DNA of 37,247 nt from the NCBI GenBank assembly GCA_021805395.1, contig JAJZFJ010000233.1:1-37247 (forward strand), read 5' to 3'. The notes beneath the pieces were generated by a model. The model had not been told where the DNA came from. It saw only the letters and a list, made by a program, of their open reading frames with translations, and did not search any database. Position numbers and translations under genes: made by a program. Position 1 is the first letter of the stretch, and every line of letters starts with the position of its first letter. The DNA is from a bacterium (lineage in GTDB: Bacteria; Armatimonadota; Chthonomonadetes; Chthonomonadales; Chthonomonadaceae). Shown one piece after another: positions 24,765-32,115 of the stretch.

Positions 24765-24786
24765 TGCTAAAGAGTACTTTTTAGCA
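24765..24786. promoter_or_regulatory. 22-bp near-perfect palindrome
   Basis: The arms TGCTAAA (24765-24771) and TTTAGCA (24780-24786) flank a central AGTACT with one mismatched pair. It could be a regulator binding site or a remnant of a mobile element end. It is upstream of the PepSY gene by about 310 bases and of the relic frame by about 42. Confidence 0.35.
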
Positions 24787-24827
24787 CAAGATACACCCTC
24801 TGACAGTGATAGGATGTGTGTGAACAT

Positions 24828-24991
24828 ATGGGAAACTATAAGGACCAACCGGGAAGAGAAGTTTAATTCAAGGTTTGCTTGTAGACTGGTTTGAGTACGG
24901 AGTTAAGAAAGAAAAACGCCCTAGAAAAGAAATTGTGTGGAACTATCTAGTAAATAGCCATTCCTCAGTGAGAGTGTCCATAGTCTTCTAA
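24828..24991 (+). pseudogene. possible frameshifted coding relic
   Basis: From ATG 24828 a short frame reads MGNYKDQPGREV and stops at 24864-24866. Continuing from 24863 in another frame gives 42 residues of protein-like sequence (LIQGLLVDWFEYGVKKEKRP, then RKEIVWNYLV) to a stop at 24989-24991. The two pieces read naturally as one amphipathic, charged protein with a frameshift near 24863. No family is recognised, and chance cannot be excluded. Confidence 0.25.
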
Positions 24992-25096
24992 GGAAACTCT
25001 CATGTAAAACTTAGGTTCATTTCAAAGTGGCTCAGTATACTATCTTCAAGCCCGCACAGGGTGGACCAAACAAACAAAGGAACACAGGAAGTCAAA

Positions 25097-25507
25097 ATGC
25101 AAAGCATACGAATGAAGACAGCACTATACACTACTCTTGGGATGATTACATTTCTCGCAGGGGTATCCGGGTTGCAGGTGGCGCATGCGCAACAGAACAG
25201 AGGTGGCGTACCACAACCCATTTGCAAAATTACACCGGTCAAAGCCATCAAGATTGCAGAAGGCAAGGTTTCAGGTAGACCACTGCAAGCCAATTTCGAG
25301 TTGGATGAAGGCAAGTGGGTGTATGGCGTGATAATCGTGAAGGGCAAAACAATCAGTGAGGTTGAGATAGACCCGATATCGGGCAAGGTGACCGATGAGG
25401 AAACCGTCATGCCGAGTGGTGAAGCGAACGAATTGCGTGACGAACTCACTAAAGCCATTGGCAGCACAGTCCGCACCAACACAGGGACAAAGGAGAGTGG
25501 AGAGTAG
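25097..25507 (+). CDS. PepSY domain exported protein
   Basis: The product is about 136 residues long from ATG 25097 (MQSIRMKTALY), with AGGAAG at 25086-25091. Residues about 8-31 form a signal peptide with likely cleavage after AHA. The mature part carries a PepSY domain: ITPVKAIKIAEGKVSGRPLQANFELDEGKWVYGVIIVKGKTISEVEIDPISGKV, read in pieces, has the typical helix then Y.V.V...G....V.VD..TGKV strands. PepSY proteins are periplasmic and often sit beside two-component systems or metallopeptidases, where they may inhibit or sense. It is followed by a terminator-like hairpin and then a response regulator and kinase, so it is a likely input or output partner of that system. Confidence 0.85.
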   Translation: MQSIRMKTALYTTLGMITFLAGVSGLQVAHAQQNRGGVPQPICKITPVKAIKIAEGKVSGRPLQANFELDEGKWVYGVIIVKGKTISEVEIDPISGKVTDEETVMPSGEANELRDELTKAIGSTVRTNTGTKESGE

Positions 25508-25547
25508 CCTAAAAAGCAGTATCCCTCTGCACTAAACAGTGCTACAG

Positions 25548-25575
25548 GCAGGCGAGGCAATGGGGCATCGCCTGC
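25548..25575 (+). terminator. terminator-like hairpin between the PepSY gene and the response regulator
   Basis: An 8-bp stem GCAGGCGA/TCGCCTGC (25548-25555 with 25568-25575) is followed by TTTATTTG. It lies 40 bases after the PepSY stop and 20 bases before the response regulator start. It could end the PepSY transcript or partly reduce read-through to the regulator genes. Confidence 0.55.
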
Positions 25576-25595
25576 TTTATTTGCGAGAAACATAG

Positions 25596-26273
25596 ATGAA
25601 TGTACTGATAGTGGAAGATGATAAGAGTTTGGCACGACTACTGCAACAGACAGTGAATGAAGCCGGGTATGTTACACAGGTAGAACACAATGGCTCTGTG
25701 GCGCTGCAACTGGCGCAAAATTTCAAGTTCGATCTAATCCTGCTGGATATAATGTTGCCCGGTCTGGACGGGTTGGAAGTCTGCCGGCGCCTACGCACAG
25801 CCCGCATTTTGTCGCCAGTGTTGATGATCACGGCGCGGGATGCGGTAGACAACAAGGTGGAGGGACTGGACAGTGGTGCGGATGATTACATCGTTAAACC
25901 CGTAGCCATACGGGAACTGCTGGCCCGGATGCGCGCTCTGATGCGGCGGGGCGATTCGACACCTGCCCTGCTGCGCGTTGCCGATCTGACGCTCGATCCG
26001 ACAGCGCGACGCGTGATGCGCGCGGGTATAACAATCTCGCTTTCTACTAAGGAATATGCACTACTGGAATACCTGATGCGAAATGCCGGGCGTGTGTTGA
26101 CCCGCTCTATGATTATGGAACACGTATGGCAGTATGACTTTGAAGGCACAGATAACGTTTTGGATGTGTATATAAGCTATCTTCGTAACAAGATAGACCG
26201 TAATCACTCCCCGGCACTCATTCGCACACTGAGGGGAGTGGGCTTCTGCCTGGATGCCCAGAATGAAACTTAA
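25596..26273 (+). CDS. OmpR/PhoB-family response regulator
   Basis: The product has 225 residues. The receiver domain (1-115) has the acidic pair ED-D at residues 7-9, the phosphoacceptor Asp 51 in LILLDIMLPG, a Thr/Ala switch site in MITARDA, and Lys 101 in DDYIVKP. The C-terminal winged helix (about 125-222) shows LTLDPTARRV, LSTKEYALLEYLMRNAGRVLTR and VLDVYISYLRNKID, ending RTLRGVGF, the OmpR recognition region. It is paired with the histidine kinase, whose start overlaps its last 20 bases. Codon use is visibly more G+C-rich than in the neighbouring core genes. It acts as a transcription factor, with targets perhaps including the PepSY gene upstream. Confidence 0.95.
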   Translation: MNVLIVEDDKSLARLLQQTVNEAGYVTQVEHNGSVALQLAQNFKFDLILLDIMLPGLDGLEVCRRLRTARILSPVLMITARDAVDNKVEGLDSGADDYIVKPVAIRELLARMRALMRRGDSTPALLRVADLTLDPTARRVMRAGITISLSTKEYALLEYLMRNAGRVLTRSMIMEHVWQYDFEGTDNVLDVYISYLRNKIDRNHSPALIRTLRGVGFCLDAQNET

Positions 26274-27588
26274 ATCGCTCCGCTCTCGCATGACTGCAAT
26301 GTTCGCCATTGCATTCGCCGCTTTGATTCTGATCTTCGGAACTTTCATCCTCTGGTTTGCTCGCCATACGTCGGAGCGGGACGCACACTCCACGCTGCAA
26401 ACAGCTGCCAGTAAGATGCAGAGAGAATATTCCGAAGCGCGCCAGGAACAAGATAATGATGGGTGGTCAGACGAGCAAGTCGAACTCACACAGCAAAACC
26501 TGGCGCTGGTGATTGTTAATGCAAAGGGGCACGGGACGCCGATAACCCCGGGGAAGGTTCCTCCCTGGCCTCGCATCAATAGGCAGGCGTGGCGTATTCA
26601 AACATTTGCATTAGGAAGCAAAACTGCGGTTCTGGGCTTTCACTGGCAAAAGACCGAAAGCACGTTACGGTCACAGGCTCTTATGCTGGTTGGATTATGC
26701 CTGACGTTGCTGTTGGCAGCAATCTTTGGAGTCTGGCTTCTCATCGGGCGGACACTCTTGCCGATTTATGAGCTTTCCGTGCAGGCGGATGCCGCTTCTC
26801 TGGAATACCTTCACGTTCGTATGGAAGCAACTTCACAGGATACTGAGATCGTGCATCTGGTCGGGACTCTGAACGGACTGCTGGAACGGCTCTCCGGCGC
26901 GATTTCGGCGAGAGAACGTTTTTATGCGGCTGCTTCACATGAACTTAGAACACCCTTGCAAACGCTCAATGGCTATCTGGAATTAGCATTGATGCGTGAA
27001 CGTAGCGTAGAGGATTATCGGGCGGTTCTGACAGAAGCCTATGCACAAAGTGAGAGTCTCTCATCACTCGTACAAGCGTTGCTTTTATTAAACCAGTTGG
27101 AAGCTACGTCGGTTCATGAGAAACAAACTTTCGATCTTGGGGAAGTCTGTGCGCGTTGGACGGAAGAATTTACATCGCTTGCCGAATCACGCGGGATCCG
27201 CTTTATAGTCTGCCCGTCGGAAATGTGTTGTGTTGAGGCCATGTCCTCGTATCTTGATATTCTGCTTCGTAACCTCTTGGAAAACGGAGTGAAATATGCA
27301 ATAACTGACAGCGAGGTTCATATTTGCATCGAGATTCTGCCAAAAGGGACAAGCCTGACGATCTTCAACCAGTGCGCGCCTTTGCCAGAATGGAATGAGG
27401 AGAAACTATTTGAGCCATTCTACCGCCCAGACGCTTCTCGTAACTCGGATACGGGCGGTAACGGCTTGGGACTAGCAATCTGCAAAGCCATAGCCGTTGC
27501 GAATGACTGGGATTTGTCGCTTAAGCAAGATGCAGGCGGCGTGCAGGCAAAAGTAACCTTCCCTCCCCGGGTGAATCAAACACATTAA
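26254..27588 (+). CDS. membrane sensor histidine kinase
   Basis: The product has 444 residues. Membrane segments at about 14-36 and 146-168 enclose a periplasmic sensor part of about 110 residues without a recognised domain. A HAMP-like linker follows. The dimerisation and phosphoacceptor helix has His 229 in AASHELRTPLQTLNGYL. The ATP-binding domain shows the N box LLRNLLENGVKYA, then FEPFYRPDASR and the G box GGNGLGLAICKAIA. ATG 26254 and ATG 26263 are both possible starts, as both lie within the end of the response regulator gene. Kinase and regulator form one operon, and the composition matches that of the regulator, supporting joint acquisition. Confidence 0.93.
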   Translation: MPRMKLKSLRSRMTAMFAIAFAALILIFGTFILWFARHTSERDAHSTLQTAASKMQREYSEARQEQDNDGWSDEQVELTQQNLALVIVNAKGHGTPITPGKVPPWPRINRQAWRIQTFALGSKTAVLGFHWQKTESTLRSQALMLVGLCLTLLLAAIFGVWLLIGRTLLPIYELSVQADAASLEYLHVRMEATSQDTEIVHLVGTLNGLLERLSGAISARERFYAAASHELRTPLQTLNGYLELALMRERSVEDYRAVLTEAYAQSESLSSLVQALLLLNQLEATSVHEKQTFDLGEVCARWTEEFTSLAESRGIRFIVCPSEMCCVEAMSSYLDILLRNLLENGVKYAITDSEVHICIEILPKGTSLTIFNQCAPLPEWNEEKLFEPFYRPDASRNSDTGGNGLGLAICKAIAVANDWDLSLKQDAGGVQAKVTFPPRVNQTH

Positions 27589-27601
27589 AGAGCCGTCTAC
27601 T

Positions 27602-27660
27602 GACGCCGGCTATCACTGGCACGTGCCAGCGTACGGTTAAAACCGGACGCTGGCGGCGTC
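27602..27660. repeat. compound GC-rich hairpin after the histidine kinase gene
   Basis: The outer arms GACGCCG/CGGCGTC (27602-27608 with 27654-27660) enclose an inner 12-bp stem with one mismatch (27625-27636 with 27643-27654) and loop TTAAAA; the two stems share base 27654. A perfect 12-bp palindrome TGGCACGTGCCA lies at 27617-27628. It begins 13 bases after the kinase stop. No T-run follows, so it is not a typical terminator, but it may end or stabilise the transcript. Confidence 0.5.
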
Positions 27661-27776
27661 ACAGTCCACCTGCGCGGACGAGTTGCACCAGACTGTAAAG
27701 CTTACGGGCTTAGCTGCTTAGCGTGTAGGCAATGCCAAGCAATAAATACCCAGCCGCAACGGGTCACCCTCCGGCC

Positions 27777-27943
27777 CACCCGCGCAGGCGGGTGCTGTCG
27801 ACCCCTGGAGGGGATTCATCCCCTCCGGGGTCGCGACGCACTCGCGGGGAGAGGTTTTAAAGCTAGTGTCACCACTAACAGCCCGGATTTGCGGCAATGC
27901 CTAAAGACATTGCCTGGGAATCACAAGCCCCCTGAAGGGGGCT
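27777..27943. repeat. chain of four hairpins
   Basis: The stems are: CACCCGC/GCGGGTG (27777-27783 with 27788-27794); a 15-bp stem with one bulged T (27799-27814 with 27819-27833, loop near TTCA); GGCAATG/CATTGCC (27893-27899 with 27908-27914); and AGCCCCC/GGGGGCT (27926-27932 with 27937-27943, loop TGAA). Such spacing is typical of repeat clusters or a structured RNA, not of coding sequence. Confidence 0.55.
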
Positions 27944-27964
27944 GCACGATCCCTGCATAGGGGT

Positions 27965-28004
27965 AACGTTACCCCATTGTGGGAAATCCCTCATACAAAG
28001 CAGT
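27965..28004 (+). repeat. 40-base direct repeat, copy B
   Basis: The unit begins AACGTTACCCCATTG and ends CAAAGCAGT, matching copy A at 24060-24099 in the same orientation apart from two small blocks. It is extended on the left into the palindrome GGGTAACGTTACCC. Together with copy A it brackets about 3.9 kb. Confidence 0.7.
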
Positions 28005-28214
28005 TCGCACGCCCACACTCCCTTAATGAGCGCTAGCGAATGGCAAGGGGAGGGTCGCGTCGAATGGCGAGGGGAGAGGTTTTCTGACATGGGTTTAACC
28101 CGTCCAGCACAGCCGTATGCAATTGCCCCTATCCACCTCTTACCGCTCTTAGCAACCGAAGGCACCGGAAGTGGCACAGACTACTTTAACCATTTGGCAT
28201 TCAGTAGACCTGGA

Positions 28215-29099
28215 CTAGCTGTAATGCTTCTTAGCGCCTACAAAGGCGTCCCACGCGCTCACTCCCCACACGGAGATAGCCGCAGCCACCACAGCAATGA
28301 GGGCTGTGCTAATGCCGCTATGCTGGTGAGCATTATTGAAACCATAGGGTGAGTAACCAAGCAGGTAAAACAGGAGGACATCTGCAATTATAAAAAAGAT
28401 CCCTTTACCAGTCTGGCCATTAAAAAACTGGCCAAGCCCTGGCAGCAACAGGGAAAGCAGGAGAGAGTAACCAGGCTTTCTGCCCTGCTCTTCCACCTCG
28501 ACCACAGCCCAATGCTGCTGCATACTGAGCAGATCGGCATACTTCTTTTCAGCAGAGGATCTCCTGGCATCCGCCTGAACAGCCCTTCTGTATGCTGCCA
28601 TAGCTTCCTCAATTCGGGCGACATCCTGCAGAATATCGCCAAGCAGCTCTAATCCGGATGCGTCTTTGGGATTAACTGCAATCCCTCGACGACATGTCTC
28701 TTCTGCCTCTTTTAACTTACCCTGTCTGCGAAGCATCATGGCTTCGCGCAAAGTTTTCTCACCCACCAAAAGATCCGCATCAGAAACAGTGCGAAACTCA
28801 GGAAACTTTTCTGTTAATTCGTTCACGCGCTGCAACAGCTTAGCGTTTCGTTCCGCTTCTGCAGCCGCAGCTATCGCATGCATATCCATTGCGGCAGCTG
28901 CCGGCTTGGAACTCATAACAGGCTGGCTTGCAACTGGAGTAGTTATCGAAGAGGCATCCGCATTCATCAGCTTTTGAATTTCAACTGGAGACATGCCCAT
29001 CTTTAGCAGATCCATTTCCACCTGTTTACGACGTTCAGGATTGTCTTTCAGGGGGTCGGACTGTTGAACAATACCACCAGCCGGCTTCTCTTCCATCAC
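28215..29099 (-). CDS. TPR-containing membrane protein
   Basis: The product has 294 residues. GTG 29099 or ATG 29096 may be the start; both are served by GAGGAG at 29105-29110 on this strand, and the former directly follows the rsfS stop. The N-terminal 70 residues are hydrophilic and Ala/Pro-rich. Two tetratricopeptide repeats lie at about 117-190 (GKLKEAEETCRRGIAVNPKD and RIEEAMAAYRRAVQADARR). The C-terminal part has membrane segments at about 213-245 and 262-280, with PGLGQFFNGQTGKGI, a motif seen in small TM2-type membrane proteins. TPRs bind partner proteins, so this may be an inner-membrane scaffold. It is the last gene after nadD and rsfS. Confidence 0.75.
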   Translation of the reverse strand: MMEEKPAGGIVQQSDPLKDNPERRKQVEMDLLKMGMSPVEIQKLMNADASSITTPVASQPVMSSKPAAAAMDMHAIAAAAEAERNAKLLQRVNELTEKFPEFRTVSDADLLVGEKTLREAMMLRRQGKLKEAEETCRRGIAVNPKDASGLELLGDILQDVARIEEAMAAYRRAVQADARRSSAEKKYADLLSMQQHWAVVEVEEQGRKPGYSLLLSLLLPGLGQFFNGQTGKGIFFIIADVLLFYLLGYSPYGFNNAHQHSGISTALIAVVAAAISVWGVSAWDAFVGAKKHYS

Positions 29100-29101
29100 A
29101 G

Positions 29102-29581
29102 TTACTCCTCGCTATTTAAAGTGAGTGGCTCTTCATCGAGATCAATAGCCAAACGTTTAGCTCCACTCCAAAACTCTTCGAGTCTGAAGTACTCTCGCTG
29201 CTCGGCAGCCATAATATGCACAATGATGTCCCCATAGTCCATCAGTATCCAGGTGGCCTCCTGATACCCTTCCACCCTGCGGCGTTTAATTCCTCTTTTG
29301 CCCATCCACTCTTCAATACGGTTGGAGATAGCTCTTATCTGTATTGACGATTTACCGGTGCATATAAGGAAGAAATCAGCAATAATCGTAAGCTCACGCA
29401 AATCCAGAACAATAATGTCTTCAGCCCTCACAGCAGAAGCTGCGTGTGCCATAAGCTCCACCCGCTCGGTGGATGTCAGATCCCCATCAAGCAGCTCTTC
29501 TTCTTCAGTCTCCTCTTCAAACTCTTCCAGTTCATCTTCAATCTCGTCCAATGCATCCGAGTTAATAAAATCTGTCATCAA
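29102..29581 (-). CDS. rsfS: ribosomal silencing factor RsfS
   Basis: The product has 159 residues, longer than the usual 105-120. The core (about 45-150) matches the family: HAASAVRAEDIIVLDLRELTIIADFFLICTGKSSIQIRAIS, then RRRVEGYQEATWILMDYGDIIVHIM and REYFRLEEFWSGA. RsfS binds ribosomal protein L14 and blocks subunit joining when nutrients are scarce. The extra N-terminal part (residues 10-36) is almost entirely Glu, Asp and Leu, an unusual acidic extension. The ATG overlaps the end of nadD by 4 bases. nadD-rsfS is a common order in bacteria and supports both calls. Confidence 0.95.
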   Translation of the reverse strand: MMTDFINSDALDEIEDELEEFEEETEEEELLDGDLTSTERVELMAHAASAVRAEDIIVLDLRELTIIADFFLICTGKSSIQIRAISNRIEEWMGKRGIKRRRVEGYQEATWILMDYGDIIVHIMAAEQREYFRLEEFWSGAKRLAIDLDEEPLTLNSEE

Positions 29582-30201
29582 TAATTCTCTCCCGTCTCTG
29601 GGGGTGGGCTATCTCCATAAATTTTATGTTGATAGATATAGTTTACTACACCATCAGGTGTCAGATATCTCACAGGAAGTTTTTTGGTTATCCGGTCTCT
29701 AATCATAGTTGATGATAAGTTCACCGCCGTTGTATTCAAAGGGAGTATCCTCTGAAGGTAGGCCATTGGTAACCTTCTCCTCAACTGGTTCAACGCAAAA
29801 CCAGGACGTGTTGCAGCCACAAACTGCGCTAACTGTATTACATCTTCATGGCTTTTCCATGACATCATTTCGGCAATTGCATCCACACCAGTGATATAAA
29901 ACAGCTCTGCAAGCGGATTCTCCCGCCTCAACTGATGCAGTGTATCTATGGTGTAAGATGGACCACTTCGTTGCACTTCCATGGGTGAGCACACAAACGT
30001 AGGGTTGTTGTGCGTTGCTATCAGAGTCATGGCATATCTGTGCCTGGCGGTTGTCATGGCTCCAACCTGTTTATGTGGAGGTATTCCGTTCGGAATGAAG
30101 ATCACTCTGTCCAGCTTGAACATCAGTCTGGCGTCTTCTGCTACAAAAAGGTGTCCATAATGTATAGGATCAAATGTGCCACCCATAATTCCGAGTCGCA
30201 T
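29578..30201 (-). CDS. nadD: nicotinate-nucleotide adenylyltransferase NadD
   Basis: The enzyme joins nicotinate mononucleotide to AMP to give deamido-NAD in NAD synthesis. The 207-residue product has the normal length. MGGTFDPIHYGH at the N terminus is the nucleotidyltransferase signature; FIPNGIPPHK, YTIDTLHQLR and ITGVDAIAEM are family blocks; LSSTMIRDRI near residue 160 is the ISSTxIR motif in slightly altered form. It lies between the PIG-L gene (28-base gap) and rsfS (4-base overlap). The cinA product upstream in the window also acts in pyridine nucleotide recycling, though in another operon. Confidence 0.96.
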   Translation of the reverse strand: MRLGIMGGTFDPIHYGHLFVAEDARLMFKLDRVIFIPNGIPPHKQVGAMTTARHRYAMTLIATHNNPTFVCSPMEVQRSGPSYTIDTLHQLRRENPLAELFYITGVDAIAEMMSWKSHEDVIQLAQFVAATRPGFALNQLRRRLPMAYLQRILPLNTTAVNLSSTMIRDRITKKLPVRYLTPDGVVNYIYQHKIYGDSPPPETGENY

Positions 30202-30229
30202 AGTTCTCCTGTATTTGTCTTTCTTTTCG

Positions 30230-31744
30230 TTAGGAGGGTCGAAGATAGTTTGATGTGAAAGGAGTACACCTCAACAACCTGACACCTGTTTTGTCTACTT
30301 CCATTTCAGAAAGCGTAGTATGTGCACTAATGCCTATGAAAGAAACATGTTTCCCACGAGTTTCTGTACTAATATCATTCCATGGTATGTCGAACAATAG
30401 CCATCTTCCACTTGCTTTGGTAACTGCGCCTTCTGGCAGATTTTTTTCGTTTGGATAGATGCTCCAGGATAGATCCTTATCAATAGAAAGCCCATCAGAA
30501 TTCACCGGGCGAAGATTAATCTGATATCTAAACCGAGTGCTAACAGGGCTTCTCAATTCAAGCAGCACATGCAGCGTATCTCCATACCTGCAGGCGAAAA
30601 CAGCGCAAATGTTAGCCCCACCGTTCAGCGCACGCAGCATATCATCCCTTTGAGGATTAAGTAGAATGGGTGGAATACTTTGCCACGTTGAAGGTGTTAC
30701 ACCAGGTTCTGCATCTGTGGTTGGTAGATCATACAGCATCTCTTCAGGAAGGTAACCAAACATCTCGTTTTTTCTCGCGAAAGATCTCAAAAACCGACCC
30801 ATCATTGCAGTTTGGCTTTTGTAGATATCGATGCTCTGCAGCTTTAATTCTGTCTGTTCAGGTGTGAGTGGCAAAGTCATCCAGCGCGTATCGAGATAGG
30901 CCATTGGATGCGGAGGAGTGAGCGGCATGTTCTCGTAAAGACCTTCCGGGGTTGGCCAGTCTCCTCTGTGCACCAGATAGTACAGGAGTTGGGAGTTCTG
31001 CATCCAGTTATGGGATGGTTTCATCTCTTTAAGTAGGTCGTATGAAAGAGTAACAAAAGCCGAAGCCCCCTCATGATCAGGATGATCATCCTGAGGGTGA
31101 GTAACCGTTATAATTGTTGGCTTGAACTGCTCCATCAGATCCTGCATTGCATGAACGATATTGGAACCACAGTATAGCGTATGTGGAAAGACAGCAAGCT
31201 TGTAGGGCACAGCATCCGTATCGGTGAATGGCGATGTAAATGGATCTTTGGTACTCCAGTGATTTTCCCAGATATGCATAGAGCCTCCGTCTGGGAATCC
31301 TAGAAAGAGGATATGACTTTTGGGTACACCGAGATGCATTAATGCCCTTTGAGACTCTCCCTGCCTCAGTGAGGCATACTTTATGAAGTCTGCAGGATGC
31401 ACATGTGTGGTATGTGCCATGCACTCCACTCCTGTCCTGAAAGCGTCACCATTTGTGAGAAATACCACTTCAACATCACCGCCAGCAGCTAAAGTCTGCT
31501 GTATAAGGCCACCACATCCTAGCGTCTCATCATCGCAATGAGGTGAGAAGACCATTAGTCTGGAAGATTTGGATACGGGTTTGACTTGAGGCATACGCAT
31601 CTGGGTGAACTCGGCATTCGCCCGTCGCTCTCTTACCATGAAGGAGATGCTTGCTCCAGCAATGTATACCAGAGGAACAAACAGCAGCATAACAAATATC
31701 TTTAATGCGGATTTGAATTTTGATTTACTGTGGGGCTGAGACAA
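30230..31744 (-). CDS. PIG-L/LmbE family deacetylase-like protein, membrane anchored
   Basis: The product has 504 residues with a TTG start at 31744 and AGGAG eight bases upstream. Residues about 12-34 are a membrane anchor. The LmbE domain (about 60-300) shows the zinc motif FSPHCDDETLGCGG and the second motif THPQDDHPDHEGA. These enzymes remove N-acyl groups from N-acetylglucosamine-type sugars or related conjugates. The C-terminal 150 residues (from about 350) form a beta-rich domain that I do not recognise, perhaps for carbohydrate binding. The anchor suggests an extracytoplasmic site. Rare start codon use may keep its translation low. nadD follows by 28 bases. Confidence 0.88.
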   Translation of the reverse strand: MSQPHSKSKFKSALKIFVMLLFVPLVYIAGASISFMVRERRANAEFTQMRMPQVKPVSKSSRLMVFSPHCDDETLGCGGLIQQTLAAGGDVEVVFLTNGDAFRTGVECMAHTTHVHPADFIKYASLRQGESQRALMHLGVPKSHILFLGFPDGGSMHIWENHWSTKDPFTSPFTDTDAVPYKLAVFPHTLYCGSNIVHAMQDLMEQFKPTIITVTHPQDDHPDHEGASAFVTLSYDLLKEMKPSHNWMQNSQLLYYLVHRGDWPTPEGLYENMPLTPPHPMAYLDTRWMTLPLTPEQTELKLQSIDIYKSQTAMMGRFLRSFARKNEMFGYLPEEMLYDLPTTDAEPGVTPSTWQSIPPILLNPQRDDMLRALNGGANICAVFACRYGDTLHVLLELRSPVSTRFRYQINLRPVNSDGLSIDKDLSWSIYPNEKNLPEGAVTKASGRWLLFDIPWNDISTETRGKHVSFIGISAHTTLSEMEVDKTGVRLLRCTPFTSNYLRPS

Positions 31745-31781
31745 TTACTGTACTCCTGCAACAACAAAAACGCCCTAACAA

Positions 31782-31870
31782 CGGAGTGAGAGGGATTCGA
31801 ACCCTCGAATGGTTTTTGACCATTACACGATTTCCAGTCGTGCTCCTTCGACCAACTCGGACATCACTCC
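31782..31870 (-). tRNA. tRNA-Ser (anticodon GGA)
   Basis: On the minus strand the 89-base gene folds as a class II tRNA. The acceptor stem is GGAGTGA/TCACTCC with discriminator G. The anticodon stem-loop is CACGA-CTGGAAA-TCGTG, giving anticodon GGA, which reads UCC and UCU. The long variable arm is ATGGT/ACCAT, and the T arm is GAGGGTTCGAATCCCTC. CCA is not encoded. It follows a good promoter and precedes the PIG-L gene by 37 bases on the same strand. Confidence 0.97.
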
Positions 31871-31887
31871 ACGCATACGCAAGTCTC

Positions 31888-31916
31888 ATTCTAGCATGAG
31901 GGCGTCATACTGTCAA
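31888..31916 (-). promoter_or_regulatory. sigma-70 type promoter of tRNA-Ser and probably the genes after it
   Basis: On the minus strand TTGACA (31911-31916) and TAGAAT (31888-31893) are separated by exactly 17 bases. Transcription would begin about 10 bases before the tRNA. No convincing terminator is seen between the tRNA and the PIG-L gene, only a TTTTT run without a stem, so read-through into PIG-L, nadD and rsfS is plausible. Confidence 0.8.
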
Positions 31917-32115
31917 GTTCTGGCTACATTTTGCAGGAAATGTCAGATTTGGAAGGTATTGTTTATTATGTACGAAGTTTTAGCTGTCTATTGTCGCTAG
32001 TGTCCAATCATGACAGTCAAAACAAACCAACGAATGTTGAAATACTGAAACCTGCAAAAGAGTTACCGCGTTTATATTTTGGATAATGGTGGCTTACAGC
32101 AATAGGGAGAAAACT

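Larger units (their letters stand above)
24612..25096. other. 485-base stretch between the AbrB-like and PepSY genes
   Basis: This A+T-rich stretch contains a nearly perfect 22-bp palindrome (24765-24786) centred on AGTACT with arms TGCTAAA/TTTAGCA, a frameshifted coding relic (listed separately), and the leader of the PepSY gene. I see no intact gene of more than 50 codons that looks real. Confidence 0.45.
27589..28214. other. 626-base noncoding stretch dense in hairpins and short repeats
   Basis: No convincing gene is present. At least five hairpins stand one after another between 27602 and 27943 (listed separately), then the palindrome GGGTAACGTTACCC (27961-27974) and repeat copy B. GGGGAGAGGTTTT occurs twice, at 27846-27858 and 28071-28083. 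Open frames over this region (for example 28026-28352) have repeat-driven, unnatural composition. It separates the kinase gene from the convergent TPR protein gene. Confidence 0.6.

Noticed and set aside
25000-25635. 211-codon minus-strand frame opposite the PepSY gene
   Set aside because: The plus strand has a clear signal peptide and PepSY domain with a good start. The opposing frame is Ser/Pro/Val-rich, as expected of a shadow.
27602-28004. CRISPR array or integron attC sites
   Set aside because: The repeats are not evenly spaced with unique spacers, and the hairpins lack the paired core-site pattern of attC. No cas or integrase gene is near.
28026-28352. 108-codon plus-strand frame across the repeat region and the end of the TPR gene
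   Set aside because: It runs through the hairpin and repeat region and then antisense to a well-supported gene. Its composition follows the repeats, not a protein.
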